39,271 nt of DNA from Actinomycetes bacterium (GCA_023442485.1 JAEZZG010000007.1:1-39271); one strand, 5' to 3'. Counted from the stretch's first letter, positions 24,386 through 33,645 are shown. Numbers and translations: made by a program. Notes: generated by a model from the letters alone, not told the origin.

Positions 24386-25912
24386 GTGACCCAAGAGAGA
24401 AATCTGATTAGACTGCAGCATTCACCGCGTGTTTTCAATCGATTGAAGATTCTTTTCGTCCTGCTTTTCCCAGTCGCGATGGCGCTGATCTCGATCTCAT
24501 CGATCAACGTCGCACTCCCGACGATTGAAAGCGGTCTCGGTGCAACAGCGAGTCAAGTTCAGTGGCTTCTTGCTGGGTACGCGCTCACCTTCGGCATCGT
24601 CCTCGTCCCGGCGGGGCGCATCGGTGACGTTCTTGGCCGGGGAACGGTGTGGATGGTTGGCCTGGCGGTCTTTACCCTCGCATCCGTGGCCTGCGGGTTG
24701 GCCCCGAACGCCCACTTCTTGAACCTCTTCCGCCTGATTCAAGGTATCGGCGCCGGCATCTCTAACCCGCAATCGACCGGGATGATCCAGCAGTATTTCT
24801 CTGGTGTCGGACGCGCCAAGGCCTACGCCCTCTTCGGGATGGTGGTTTCGGCTTCGGTGGCGATCGGCCCGGTCATCTCTGGGTTCGTCATTCAACTGGT
24901 CGGTCCTCGCAATGGCTGGCGGGCCTCTTTCTTATGGGTAGCGCCTCTGGGCGTCATCGGGTTGATCCTGGCCGCCGTCTGGTTCCCCTTTGAAAAGGAG
25001 CGGGAACGGGCGTGGCGACGGGCGGTGTCTCGGGCGGAGACCACCGGGCGGCACCCCGAACACCAGGGCAAACTCGATCTGGACCCGGTCGGCATGGCGT
25101 TACTGATGATCTCCGTCTTGTGCATCATGCTGCCCTTCGGCTCACACTCCAACCCTTTGATGTGGTTACTGTTGCCGACGGGTTTGGTCATGTCTCGCGT
25201 CTGGGTGCGCTGGGAAAAGCACTACTACTCCCAAGGCAATCAGCCCATGGTTGACCTTCGCCTATTCCACTACTCAGCTTTCGCCTACGGGACGGCCACC
25301 TCAGCGACGATGTTCCTCGGGTCGGCCACCATCTTTGCGTCACTAGCTATGTACCTGCAGCAAGGGCTCGGGTTGGGGGCCTTCCAATCCGGCCTGTTCA
25401 CCCTTCCCGACGCTATCTGCTCCGCCCTCGCCTCAGCCTGGGTCGCCAACCGCTCATTGAAGAAGGGCCGCCCCATCATCATCACCTCTCTGGCGATGAT
25501 CTGTGCTGCCCTCGGCGTCGTGATTGGCCTGTCCTGGCTGATCAACGACGGGCTGATCACCCCCTACTGGATCATGAGCCCGATCGGATTCGTCGGCCTA
25601 GGTCAAGGAGCTATCGGTTCCGCCAACCAAACCCTGGCCATGCAGCAGATTCCGGCTGCCGAGGGAGGCACCGCCGGCGGGATCAAACAAACGAGTGAAC
25701 GAGTCACGGTGGCAATGGGCAATACCATCACGACGACGATCCTTTTCTCGCTGAGCGCCTACGGCTGGCACGTCGGGATCACCGGCGCGTACGGCGGCAT
25801 CATCGCCTTCATGGCGGTCTCCCTGGTGATCGCCATCCTCGACTTCCGCAAGCACGGAGCCGGGGCGTTGATCACCGCTGGCGGTCACGCTCACGACACC
25901 AAACGAAGCTAA
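24386..25912 (+). CDS. MFS transporter, DHA2-type (drug/proton antiporter family)
   Basis: The 508-residue integral membrane protein has a first helix followed by SSINVALPTIESGLGA and VQWLLAGYALTFG, then GRIGDVLGRGTVW, the motif A loop between helices 2 and 3. Motif C-like GPVISGFVIQLVGPRNGWR follows. About 14 hydrophobic segments fit DHA2 exporters. A charged central loop (KERERAWRRAVSRAET) separates the halves. GTG 24386 is chosen from the TATAGT box. Substrate is unknown; multidrug or metabolite export is usual. Its TAA stop forms the first part of the next gene's -10 box. Confidence 0.88.
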   Translation: MTQERNLIRLQHSPRVFNRLKILFVLLFPVAMALISISSINVALPTIESGLGATASQVQWLLAGYALTFGIVLVPAGRIGDVLGRGTVWMVGLAVFTLASVACGLAPNAHFLNLFRLIQGIGAGISNPQSTGMIQQYFSGVGRAKAYALFGMVVSASVAIGPVISGFVIQLVGPRNGWRASFLWVAPLGVIGLILAAVWFPFEKERERAWRRAVSRAETTGRHPEHQGKLDLDPVGMALLMISVLCIMLPFGSHSNPLMWLLLPTGLVMSRVWVRWEKHYYSQGNQPMVDLRLFHYSAFAYGTATSATMFLGSATIFASLAMYLQQGLGLGAFQSGLFTLPDAICSALASAWVANRSLKKGRPIIITSLAMICAALGVVIGLSWLINDGLITPYWIMSPIGFVGLGQGAIGSANQTLAMQQIPAAEGGTAGGIKQTSERVTVAMGNTITTTILFSLSAYGWHVGITGAYGGIIAFMAVSLVIAILDFRKHGAGALITAGGHAHDTKRS

Positions 25913-25915
25913 GCT
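25910..25915 (+). promoter_or_regulatory. -10 box, leaderless type, overlapping the MFS stop codon (RluA gene)
   Basis: TAAGCT includes the TAA stop of the transporter and lies 7 nt before GTG 25923. The pseudouridine synthase gene could therefore be transcribed independently. Confidence 0.45.
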
Positions 25916-25922
25916 AGTCCCT

Positions 25923-26837
25923 GTGCCTCGATCCCCTCTCCCCCAGCGCTTCGGCCTCGACTCTGCCTGGGTTCGTTCCCCATCCGCAGCGGAGTCTGGG
26001 GGCTGGACGCGGATGCGAGATTACCTGGTGTGGAAGATTCCAGCCCTGACCCCTGAACGGATCGACGAGATGCTAGACGAGGGGCGCTTCGTCGATTCCG
26101 ACGGTCAGGCACTGACCCGCACCTCCTGGTACCAGCCCAACTGCCTGGTCTTCTTCCACAGAGATCTGCCCGATGAATCCCCGCCTCCGGGAACCCTCGA
26201 CGTCATCTACCAAGACGACAACATTGTGGTGCTGGACAAGCCCCACTTCACCGCCTCTATTCCGCGCGGCCAACATGTGGTGTATTCGGCAGTGGTGAGG
26301 GCCCGACGCGAACTGGGTCTGCCAGAGTTGGGCCCGGCCCATCGTCTCGATCGACTAACCTCAGGTTTGTTGCTGTGCACAGTCAGACGAGAGGTTCGCG
26401 GCGCCTACCAGACCATGTTCGAGCGCAGACGCGTCAAGAAGACCTACCATGCCGTCGCGCCCGTCAATCCTGACCTGACTTTCCCTATCGACGTCACCTC
26501 ACACATCGTCAAAGAACACGGCAGGTTGACGGTGACGCAGCGATTCGATCTCGAACCCAACGCCCACACCACGGTCGAGTTGATCGCCACGTCGGGGCAG
26601 CGCGGGCTCTATCGCGTCACTCCTCACACCGGAAGGACCCACCAAATCCGGGTACACATGCTGTGGTTGGGGATTCCGATTCTCCACGATCCGCTCTACC
26701 CGGTGGTCACGGACCAGTCGCTACATGACTTTTCCGCCCCACTGCAGCTTTGCGCGAAGACCTTGGAGTTTAGTGACCCGATCACAGGGGTTCACCACAG
26801 GTTTCAGTCACGCAAGCAGCTCTGCGAGTTTGAGTAG
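25923..26837 (+). CDS. RluA-type RNA pseudouridine synthase
   Basis: The 304-residue enzyme isomerises uridine to pseudouridine in rRNA or tRNA. It has motif I in YQDDNIVVLDKP (about residue 96), the catalytic Asp in PAHRLDRLTSGLL (about residue 143), and motif III GRTHQIRVHM (about residue 238). The first 70 residues do not form a clear S4 domain, although ALTPERIDEMLDEGRFV is weakly S4-like. The target base cannot be predicted. GTG 25923 is supported by the TAAGCT box. It is the last gene before a convergent terminator. Confidence 0.9.
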   Translation: MPRSPLPQRFGLDSAWVRSPSAAESGGWTRMRDYLVWKIPALTPERIDEMLDEGRFVDSDGQALTRTSWYQPNCLVFFHRDLPDESPPPGTLDVIYQDDNIVVLDKPHFTASIPRGQHVVYSAVVRARRELGLPELGPAHRLDRLTSGLLLCTVRREVRGAYQTMFERRRVKKTYHAVAPVNPDLTFPIDVTSHIVKEHGRLTVTQRFDLEPNAHTTVELIATSGQRGLYRVTPHTGRTHQIRVHMLWLGIPILHDPLYPVVTDQSLHDFSAPLQLCAKTLEFSDPITGVHHRFQSRKQLCEFE

Positions 26838-26927
26838 GAACGTCTGCCTTAGCCTGGCAACCCGTGTCGCTGCCGAGCGAGTCTGTCCAGAGCCTAAGAG
26901 CTCCCCACCGCGCGATTGATTAAAACC

Positions 26928-26961
26928 ACTGTGGGAGCCCCGCAGTCGGGACTCCCACAGT
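26928..26961 (-). terminator. Strong terminator downstream of tkt
   Basis: ACTGTGGGAG (26928-26937) pairs perfectly with CTCCCACAGT (26952-26961), with further CCCG/CGGG pairing inside. On the minus strand it is followed by GGTTTTAATC. It closes the araB-araD-tkt transcript. Confidence 0.85.
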
Positions 26962-26995
26962 AGTGATCGGGACGCTGTGAGATCAGCGTCGGCGA

Positions 26996-29059
26996 TTAGA
27001 GAATGCCTTTGGCGGTGGTGACGACGTTATCGACGGTGAAGCCAAACTCCTCGAAGCACTTGGCTGCGGCAGCCGATGCGCCGAAGTGATCGATGCCGAT
27101 GGTGGCACCGTCAGCGCCGACGTACTTCAACCAGCCCATCACCGATCCGGCCTCGATGCTGACGCGAGCGGTGACGGCCTTGGGGAGGACGGATTCGCGG
27201 TAGGCTTCGTCCTGGTCCTCGAACCATTCCCAACACGGCATGGACACGACGCGGGTGGGGATACCGTCGGCTTCGAGCTGATCCTGAGCGTTGAGGGCCA
27301 GCTCAACCTCGGAGCCGGTAGCGATCAGGATGAGCTTCGGTTCACACGAGGCTTCCTTCAACACATAGGCACCCTTGGCGGCTTCTTCTGCGGGAGCGAA
27401 TTCACCGGATTCACGGTCAACGATCCGCAGGTCCTGACGAGACAGCACCAAGCCGGTGGGGCGGCTCTCATCTTCAAGGGCACGCTTCCAGCACACGGCG
27501 GTCTCGTTGGCGTCAGCCGGACGTGCCACTGCCAGGTTCGGCATCGCCCGCAGCGAAGCTAGATGTTCGATCGGCTGGTGGGTTGGGCCGTCCTCGCCCA
27601 CACCGATGGAATCGTGGGTCCAGACGAAGGGGGTGGGAACCCGCATCAAGGCGGCCAGGCGAACCGGAGGACGCATGTAATCGGAGAAGACGAAGAAGGT
27701 GCCACCGAAGGCCTTGGTCAAGCCGGAGAGGTTGATGCCGTTGAGGATTCCGCCCATACCGTGTTCGCGGATACCGAAGTGCAGCACGCGACCTTGGAGC
27801 GGGTCACCTGACCAATCCTCGGTGGAGCGCTCCTGCGGGATGAAGGACTTCTCCCCGACCAAGGTGGTGTTGTTGGAGCCAGCGAGGTCTGCCGACCCGC
27901 CCCACAGCTCTGGCAGTTGCGGAGCCAAAGCGGTGAGCACCTTGCCGGATGCAGCCCGAGTAGCCATCTTGCCGGGCTCGAACTTCGGCAGTTCCAGATC
28001 ATCGGGGAGTTTGTGTGCGCGAACCCGAGCCAGCAACTCGGCCTGCTCTGGGTTGGCCTTCTCCCATTCGGCGAAGCGGCGGTCCCAATCCTGGCGGAGC
28101 TTGCGGGACTTGTCGGCGGCAATCTTGCGGACGGCGTCGACCACATCAGTGTCTACAGCGAAGGGTTCGTCGGCGAATCCGAGCAGCTTCTTCAGCGCAG
28201 AGATTTCTTCGCCACCGATCTTGGCGCCGTGGACACCGTGGTGACCGGCCTTCGTCGGCAACGGCCAACCGATGATGGTGTTGATCTGGATGAAACTGGG
28301 CTTGTCGGTAACCCGCTTAGCCTCTTCGATCGCCTTGAACAGGCCTTCAACGTCCTCGGCGTAGGAGGTGCCGCCATTGGTCCAGTCGAGTTTCTGGACG
28401 TGCCAGCCGTAGGCTTCGTAGCGGGCTGCGGCATCTTCGGTGAAGGAGATGTCGGTCTCACCCTCAATGGTGATCCGGTTGGAGTCGTAGATCAGAATCA
28501 GGTTCCCCAGCTTCTGGGTGCCAGCCAGGGACGAGGCCTCGGAGGCAACGCCTTCTTGCAGACAGCCGTCGCCAGCAATGGCGTAGACGTAGCGGTCAAA
28601 GACCGACTCCCCCATCGGCGTGTTCGGATCATAGAGACCGTGTTCACGACGGGCAGCCATCGCCATCCCGACCGCCATCGAGATGCCCGCCCCGAGCGGA
28701 CCGGTGGTGCACTCCACGAACTTGGTGTGCCCAAACTCCGGGTGCCCAGCCGTTTTTGCATCCCAGGTACGCAAAGACTCCAGATCAGACAGCTCCATAT
28801 CGCAACCCGCCAGATAGAGCTGGGTGTACTGAGTCAACGACGAATGCCCAGCCGACATGATGAAGCGGTCCCGGCCAATCCACATGTCGTCGGTGACATC
28901 AAGATTCATCACCTTGTGATAGAGCAAGTAGGCTACCGGAGCCAATGAAATCGCGGTCCCGGGGTGACCATTGCCCACCTTCTCCACCGCGTCGGCGGCT
29001 AGGACACGGGCAGTATCGACTGCGCGCTGGTCTTGTTCAGTCCATTCAAATGTACTCAC
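26996..29059 (-). CDS. tkt: Transketolase
   Basis: The 687-residue thiamine-diphosphate enzyme moves two-carbon units between D-xylulose 5-phosphate and aldoses in the pentose phosphate pathway. The N-terminal domain has GNGHPGTAISL, the ThDP/Mg motif GDGCLQEGVASEA and IYDSNRITIEG. The central domain has FGIREHGMGGILNG and WTHDSIGVGEDGPTHQP. GTG 29059 (MSTFEWTEQDQ) is chosen because AAAGAGG lies 5 nt upstream; an open frame continues 28 codons further without a plausible site. It follows araD by 28 nt, so it probably receives the D-xylulose 5-phosphate made by AraD. Confidence 0.95.
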   Translation of the reverse strand: MSTFEWTEQDQRAVDTARVLAADAVEKVGNGHPGTAISLAPVAYLLYHKVMNLDVTDDMWIGRDRFIMSAGHSSLTQYTQLYLAGCDMELSDLESLRTWDAKTAGHPEFGHTKFVECTTGPLGAGISMAVGMAMAARREHGLYDPNTPMGESVFDRYVYAIAGDGCLQEGVASEASSLAGTQKLGNLILIYDSNRITIEGETDISFTEDAAARYEAYGWHVQKLDWTNGGTSYAEDVEGLFKAIEEAKRVTDKPSFIQINTIIGWPLPTKAGHHGVHGAKIGGEEISALKKLLGFADEPFAVDTDVVDAVRKIAADKSRKLRQDWDRRFAEWEKANPEQAELLARVRAHKLPDDLELPKFEPGKMATRAASGKVLTALAPQLPELWGGSADLAGSNNTTLVGEKSFIPQERSTEDWSGDPLQGRVLHFGIREHGMGGILNGINLSGLTKAFGGTFFVFSDYMRPPVRLAALMRVPTPFVWTHDSIGVGEDGPTHQPIEHLASLRAMPNLAVARPADANETAVCWKRALEDESRPTGLVLSRQDLRIVDRESGEFAPAEEAAKGAYVLKEASCEPKLILIATGSEVELALNAQDQLEADGIPTRVVSMPCWEWFEDQDEAYRESVLPKAVTARVSIEAGSVMGWLKYVGADGATIGIDHFGASAAAAKCFEEFGFTVDNVVTTAKGIL

Positions 29060-29087
29060 TTGAGCCTCTTTCTCTTTTCTCTTGTTT

Positions 29088-29813
29088 CTACTGCTCATCG
29101 TGTTGGCCGTACACGTTCTGGTAACGGTCATACAGCCGATCAATCATGTCTTGTGGGATATCTGCGACCGGGCCGCTCTGCATCGCAATCGCGACCGTCC
29201 GGGCGACCTCTTCGCACATGACGGCGGCCTTCACCGCGTCCTTGGCGTCTTTCCCAATCGTGAACGGGCCATGATTAGCCATCAAGACAGCCCGAGAACG
29301 CGAACCCGACAGTGTCTCCACGATTCCACGCCCGATCGAGTCGTCACCGATGATCGCCAGTGGCCCAACCGGGATCGGCCCGCCGAACTCGTCAGCCATC
29401 ATGGTCAATACGCACGGGATCGGTTCGCGCCTCGCTGCCCACCCCGTAGCGTAGGTGGAGTGAGTATGGACAACCCCGCCCACCTCGTCCATGTGTTCAT
29501 AGACGTAGGCGTGGGCGGCGGTGTCGGAGGATGGGGACAACGATGCCGGGGTGCCATCGTCGATCTTCTTTCCGTCGAGGGTACACACCACCATCGCGTC
29601 GGGCGACAACTCGTCGTAGGAGACACCGGAGGGTTTGATCACGAAAAGATCTTCACCGATCCTGTCTGCGCAGCGGACCCGTCCTGAGACATTCCCTGCT
29701 GTCCACACCACCAACTGCCACCTGGGAAGTTCGGCGTGTAGCCGCGACACCTCAGCACGCATCGCGGCTACCTCAGCCTGAACATCGCGAGGTAGTTCTT
29801 TGAGAACTAACAT
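29088..29813 (-). CDS. araD: L-ribulose-5-phosphate 4-epimerase
   Basis: The 241-residue class II aldolase-fold enzyme interconverts L-ribulose 5-phosphate and D-xylulose 5-phosphate using Zn2+. It shows WTAGNVSGRV (phosphate loop, near residue 38), VIKPSGVSYDEL, the zinc motif VVHTHSTYATGW (two His near residues 116-118) and a third His in MANHGPF. L-fuculose- or rhamnulose-phosphate aldolases share the fold, but the neighbouring ribulokinase supports AraD. AAAGGA lies 7 nt before the ATG. It sits 27 nt after araB and 28 nt before tkt, a tight operon. Confidence 0.92.
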   Translation of the reverse strand: MLVLKELPRDVQAEVAAMRAEVSRLHAELPRWQLVVWTAGNVSGRVRCADRIGEDLFVIKPSGVSYDELSPDAMVVCTLDGKKIDDGTPASLSPSSDTAAHAYVYEHMDEVGGVVHTHSTYATGWAARREPIPCVLTMMADEFGGPIPVGPLAIIGDDSIGRGIVETLSGSRSRAVLMANHGPFTIGKDAKDAVKAAVMCEEVARTVAIAMQSGPVADIPQDMIDRLYDRYQNVYGQHDEQ

Positions 29814-29840
29814 CTGCTGTCCTTTTGTGATTCTTATTCC

Positions 29841-31508
29841 CTACTTGTTTTCGTGGACTTCGCGACGAATCTGCTTGAGCTCGTGCATAGCCTGCGAGGC
29901 ACCACGTCCGAAGTAATCATGCAACTCAGAGTAGATCTTGTAGAGGCGATCGTAGGCAGCCGCATTCTTCTCGTTCGGCACATAGGCGTTCTCGGTCTTG
30001 GAAGCCATCGCGTCGGAGGCGGCCACGACGTCCGGGTAGGCACCGGCGGCGACAGCGGCGAAGCAAGCCGAGCCGAGGGAGCCGGGTTGGGAGGTGTTGG
30101 CGACAGACAGCGGACGGTTCAAGACGTCGGAGTAGATCTGCATCAAGAACTTGTTCTTGGTCAAACCACCACCGCAGACGACCTCGGTGATCTCGATGCC
30201 GCGCTCTTCAAAGGTCTCGATGATCGTGCGAGCACCGTAGGCAGTTGCCTCGATCAAGGCGCGGTATTGATCCTCAGGTGTGGTGACCAAGGTCTGGCCG
30301 AGGATCATGCCGGATAGGTTGGCATCTGCAAGGACGGAGCGGTTGCCGTTGTGCCAGTCGAGGGCGATCAAACCGTGCTCTCCGACCTTCTGCTGGGCGG
30401 CCTTCTCGGCGAGTAGCTCGTGGATGGAGATGCCACGCTCACCTGCGGTGAGGTAGTAGCGACCCGGGACGCAGTTCTCGACGAACCAAGCGAAGATGTC
30501 GCCGACTGCGGTCTGGCCACATTCAAAGCCCCACAGGCCATCAACGAGGCCGCCGTCAACCACACCGAACATCCCGGGGACTTCCTTGAGTTCCTTACCG
30601 GAGACCATCCAGCAGGTCGAAGTACCCATGATTGCGGTCATCTGACCGGCGCGGACTGCCTGCATGGCCGGGGCCGCGACGTGTGCGTCGATGTTGCCCG
30701 AAGCCACAGCGATACCGGCGGGCAATCCCGTCCAGCCGGCGGCTTCAGTGGTGAGTTCACCAGCCTTGGCGCCAAGCGGAATCACCGGACCAGCCAGCTT
30801 CTCTTCAAAGGCAGAGCCGAAGTCGGGGTTGACGGATTCGAGGTATTCGCGCGACGGGTACTTGCCGTCCTGGTACTGACGCTTGTAGCCGGAGTCGCCA
30901 GCGGAGTAGGCCAGGTTGCCGGTCAGTCTCCACACCAGCCAGTCGAGGGCGTTCACGAATAGATCGGTGGCGTGGTAGACCTCGGGATCCTTCTCGAGGG
31001 TTTCGAGAATCTTCGGCATCAACAGCTCGGACGACAGACCGCCACCGTAGCGGGACAGCCATTCTTCGCCGCGTTCTTCAGCGGCCTTGACCAAACGGTC
31101 AGCCTGTTCCTGGCCGCCGTGGTGCTTCCACAGTTTCACATAGGCGTGCGGACGGTTGTGGAACTCTTCGATTTCGTTGAGCGGGGTGCCATCTTTCTTA
31201 CATGGGATGACAGTCGCTGAGGTGCAGTCAATGCCGAGACCGATCACATCTCGAGGGTCGATGCCTGCGGTGCGGACGGCGGTGGGAACTGCATTCTGGA
31301 AAACCTCGATGTAATCCTTGGGAACCTGCAAAGCAAAGTCGGGGGGAAGCTGCTGGCCGTCACCAGCGATGAGGGTGCGGTCCATCACGCCGTGGGTGTA
31401 TTCCTTGACGGAGGTCCCCATTTCCTTACCGTCGCTGACCCTAAATACCACTGCGCGACCACTCAGTGTGCCGAAGTCAATACCAACGACGTACTTCTCT
31501 TCGCTCAT
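29841..31508 (-). CDS. araB: L-ribulokinase (FGGY family)
   Basis: The 555-residue kinase phosphorylates ribulose at O5 with ATP. It shows the phosphate-1 loop GIDFGTLSGRAVVF at the N-terminus, the ribulokinase-type GLGIDCTSATVIP (about residue 95), IMGTSTCWM and the C-terminal VVCGGGLTKNKFLMQ. Length matches AraB rather than the shorter xylulokinases. ATG 31508 is chosen over an upstream in-frame start because AGGGAG lies 8 nt before it. No araA is nearby, so the substrate may come from a ketose or polyol route. AraB enzymes are known to accept D- and L-ribulose and some pentitols. Confidence 0.92.
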   Translation of the reverse strand: MSEEKYVVGIDFGTLSGRAVVFRVSDGKEMGTSVKEYTHGVMDRTLIAGDGQQLPPDFALQVPKDYIEVFQNAVPTAVRTAGIDPRDVIGLGIDCTSATVIPCKKDGTPLNEIEEFHNRPHAYVKLWKHHGGQEQADRLVKAAEERGEEWLSRYGGGLSSELLMPKILETLEKDPEVYHATDLFVNALDWLVWRLTGNLAYSAGDSGYKRQYQDGKYPSREYLESVNPDFGSAFEEKLAGPVIPLGAKAGELTTEAAGWTGLPAGIAVASGNIDAHVAAPAMQAVRAGQMTAIMGTSTCWMVSGKELKEVPGMFGVVDGGLVDGLWGFECGQTAVGDIFAWFVENCVPGRYYLTAGERGISIHELLAEKAAQQKVGEHGLIALDWHNGNRSVLADANLSGMILGQTLVTTPEDQYRALIEATAYGARTIIETFEERGIEITEVVCGGGLTKNKFLMQIYSDVLNRPLSVANTSQPGSLGSACFAAVAAGAYPDVVAASDAMASKTENAYVPNEKNAAAYDRLYKIYSELHDYFGRGASQAMHELKQIRREVHENK

Positions 31509-31718
31509 TCCACTACTCCCTTGTTGTGGTTTCATCTGGAACCCGAGATTTATTCATTGCCGCCTCAAACCGAGGCAATACAGCGTCTAGGGAGAAACTT
31601 CCGCCTCCTCTAGGATCCGTCACGAGTGATCTCGGGTGTTTGATTGAATTGTTAAATACCGCCCCGGCCGTGGCGCTGTCTCACCTCTGTGAGGCCCCTT
31701 GGCTAGAGAAGACTGAAG

Positions 31719-31747
31719 CAAAACCCATCTCCAGCGATGGCGTTTTG
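31719..31747. promoter_or_regulatory. Inverted repeat in the araB upstream region
   Basis: CAAAAC-CCAT (31719-31728) pairs with ATGG-C-GTTTTG (31737-31747) with a single bulged C and an 8-nt loop. It lies about 210 bp upstream of araB, inside a 342-bp gap (31509-31850) that has no convincing coding frame. It could be an operator or an attenuator stem. An A/T-rich stretch around 31640-31660 may hold the promoter. Confidence 0.35.
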
Positions 31748-31850
31748 TTCCGTGTTCATCCTACTTGATCTTCGATCTGGCTATCCGAAACTGGTCAATT
31801 CGATTACCTGGATTGACGATTCGACTGCAGGTGGAGCAGGCAAGAAAATT

Positions 31851-31879
31851 GGGGCGAACACCGAGTAGGTGTCCGCCCC
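31851..31879 (-). terminator. Terminator downstream of the FGGY kinase
   Basis: GGGGCG-ACACC pairs with GGTGT-CGCCCC with one mismatch around GAGTA. On the minus strand the stem is followed by AATTTTCTTG. It separates the permease-HAD-kinase block from the araB block. Confidence 0.85.
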
Positions 31880-31901
31880 AAATCCTCAGGAGAGCCAGAA
31901 A

Positions 31902-33461
31902 CTAGTTCTGCTTCTCGACGAGTTCGTGGATGACTCCGCGCAGGGCCGGGTAGATCTCGGTGTACTTGTCGACGTAGAACTTGTATTCGTCGTGACGAGC
32001 CTGATCTGGCTGAATCCGATCGATCTCGTGGACCATGTTCTTGGCGGCTTCCTGGATGGACGAGTAGATGCCTGCACCGACGGCAGCGAGCATCGCCGAA
32101 CCGAGGGCCACAGCGTCGCCAACCTCAGTCAGGGTGATCGGAACACCGGTGACGTCGGCGTGCATCTGCATCCATGCACGGGACTTGGTTGCTCCACCAC
32201 AGGCGACCATTTCGTTGGTCTCCATACCTGCTGCACGCAGGGCACGGAGGTTGTGTTCGGTGCCGAAGCAGACAGCTTCTTGCAGGGCGTGGTAGACGTG
32301 TGCCGGGCCGTGAGCCAAGGACAGACCAGCGAAGATCGCGCGGGCGCGCGGATCGGTGTAAGGGGTGCGGTTACCGGAGAAGTACTCGTTGATCACCAAG
32401 CCGTTGGAACCAATCGGGATGTCCTTCGACTGCATGTTCAAGATGTCGTAGGGGCTCAGGCCGGTTTCGTCAGCAACCTTGACGATGTCCTTGCAGAAGT
32501 TGTCCTTGAACCACTTCAGAGCCGAACCGGTAGAAACCTGGGCACCTTCAACGGTGTACTGGCCCTTGACCACGCCGTCGGTGTAGGAACCGAAGAAGCC
32601 GTTGCCGTGGAGCGGAGTAGCGGACTGGCCGCCGAGGACGTGAGAGGAGCCGGTGGTGAGGAAGAGCTTGCCGGGCTCGACAACGCCGAGGCCGATCTGG
32701 CCTGCCCAGGCGTCCACACAGCCTTGGGCAACCGGGGTGCCCGGCTTCAAGCCGAGAAGCTGAGCCGCGATGGTGGATAGACCGCCGATCGGGGTGCCGA
32801 GGTCGACCACGTTCTCAGGAATCTTGTCGAAGACGTCAGCCGGGCAGCCAACAGCTTCGTAGAACTCAACCGGCCAGCCACCCTCGTCGCGGTTGTAGTA
32901 CATGCGGTGGGCAGCGGAGTTGATGTTGGTGGTCCATTCGCCGGTCAGCTTGAAGGTCAGCCAGTCCGGAGCGTCAACCAGGCGGTAGGCCTTGTTGAAG
33001 GTTTCGGGTTCGTTCTCAGCCAGCCAAGCTGCCTTGAAGGGGTACCATTCAGCGGTCGCCGGGGCGGTGCCGTCGCCGTTGTACTTCTTTGCCCAGTGAT
33101 CAACCGTGTCTGCAATGTCGGAATGTTTCGTGGCGCGCACGTCCATCCACATGATTGCCGGGCGAAGTTCTTGACCTTTTTCGTCCATGGCCACGACGGT
33201 CATCGAGGTGGCGTCGTAGGAGATACCTGCGATGTCGTTGGGAGAAATGCCAGATGCCGCAAGCACCTTGCGGGTTGAAGCCTGAAGCGCTTCCCACCAT
33301 TCTTCAGGGTTCTGTTCGGCCCAGCCACCGTGGGGGTGGGTGGTCTTGTAAGGGGTAGCCGCGAAGGTGATCGGGCGACCGTGGATGTCAACCAAGACGA
33401 CGCGGCAGGATTCGGTGCCGTAATCGATACCCATCAAGTAGGGACCATCATAATTAGCCAT
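31902..33461 (-). CDS. FGGY family sugar kinase (pentulose or polyol kinase)
   Basis: The 519-residue kinase has LMGIDYGTESCRVVLVD (phosphate-1), ISYDATSMTVVAMD (about residue 80), the substrate strand GCVDAWAGQIGLG, LTTGSSHVLGG and GGATKSRAWMQMH (adenosine motif). The YFSGNRTPYTDPRARA segment resembles ribulokinase, erythritol kinase and related FGGY branches more than E. coli XylB. Substrate is therefore open: D- or L-pentulose, or a tetritol/pentitol. A GTGAGGAAT ribosome binding site precedes ATG 33461, with TACAAT (33500-33505) as a possible own -10. It is the second kinase in the cluster, beside AraB. Confidence 0.88.
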   Translation of the reverse strand: MANYDGPYLMGIDYGTESCRVVLVDIHGRPITFAATPYKTTHPHGGWAEQNPEEWWEALQASTRKVLAASGISPNDIAGISYDATSMTVVAMDEKGQELRPAIMWMDVRATKHSDIADTVDHWAKKYNGDGTAPATAEWYPFKAAWLAENEPETFNKAYRLVDAPDWLTFKLTGEWTTNINSAAHRMYYNRDEGGWPVEFYEAVGCPADVFDKIPENVVDLGTPIGGLSTIAAQLLGLKPGTPVAQGCVDAWAGQIGLGVVEPGKLFLTTGSSHVLGGQSATPLHGNGFFGSYTDGVVKGQYTVEGAQVSTGSALKWFKDNFCKDIVKVADETGLSPYDILNMQSKDIPIGSNGLVINEYFSGNRTPYTDPRARAIFAGLSLAHGPAHVYHALQEAVCFGTEHNLRALRAAGMETNEMVACGGATKSRAWMQMHADVTGVPITLTEVGDAVALGSAMLAAVGAGIYSSIQEAAKNMVHEIDRIQPDQARHDEYKFYVDKYTEIYPALRGVIHELVEKQN

Positions 33462-33499
33462 ATTTATTCCTCACCTTTGAGAAAGGGACTGATTGTTGC

Positions 33500-33505
33500 A
33501 TTGTA
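33500..33505 (-). promoter_or_regulatory. Possible internal -10 box for the FGGY kinase
   Basis: TACAAT on the minus strand is one mismatch from the consensus and would give a leader of about 30 nt with a ribosome binding site. The -35 is poor (TTGTGA too close). Confidence 0.35.
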
Positions 33506-33570
33506 TCCGCTTTGAACCCTCACAAGGGGATTCGGGCGGAGAAATCGGGGATACACTGCCTGCGTATAGG

Positions 33571-33587
33571 CCACCGGCTCGCGGTGG
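33571..33587 (-). other. Intercistronic hairpin (HAD to kinase), inner
   Basis: CCACCG pairs with CGGTGG around GCTCG. It is one of two stems in the 184-bp gap between the HAD gene and the kinase. Confidence 0.45.
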
Positions 33588-33602
33588 AGACGCCTAGATA
33601 GC

Positions 33603-33637
33603 TCGAGGCGCCGGGTCTGTTGACCTCGACGCCTCGA
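33603..33637 (-). other. Intercistronic hairpin (HAD to kinase), proximal to the HAD stop
   Basis: TCGAGGCG (33603-33610) pairs with CGCCTCGA (33630-33637), with GGTC/GACC inside. There is no T run. It may slow decay, partly terminate, or set a processing site that uncouples kinase from HAD levels. Confidence 0.5.
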
Positions 33638-33645
33638 AAGAGTTG

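Noticed and set aside
27917..28948. A 343-codon open frame on the plus strand across tkt
   Set aside because: It is antisense to transketolase, whose motifs are complete, and shows no domain of its own.
31869..32780. A 303-codon open frame on the plus strand across the FGGY kinase
   Set aside because: It is antisense to a kinase with complete motifs and its start lies inside the terminator region.
31902..33461. Firm naming of the kinase as xylB
   Set aside because: Family membership is clear, but the substrate-region residues fit other FGGY branches at least as well, so no symbol was given.
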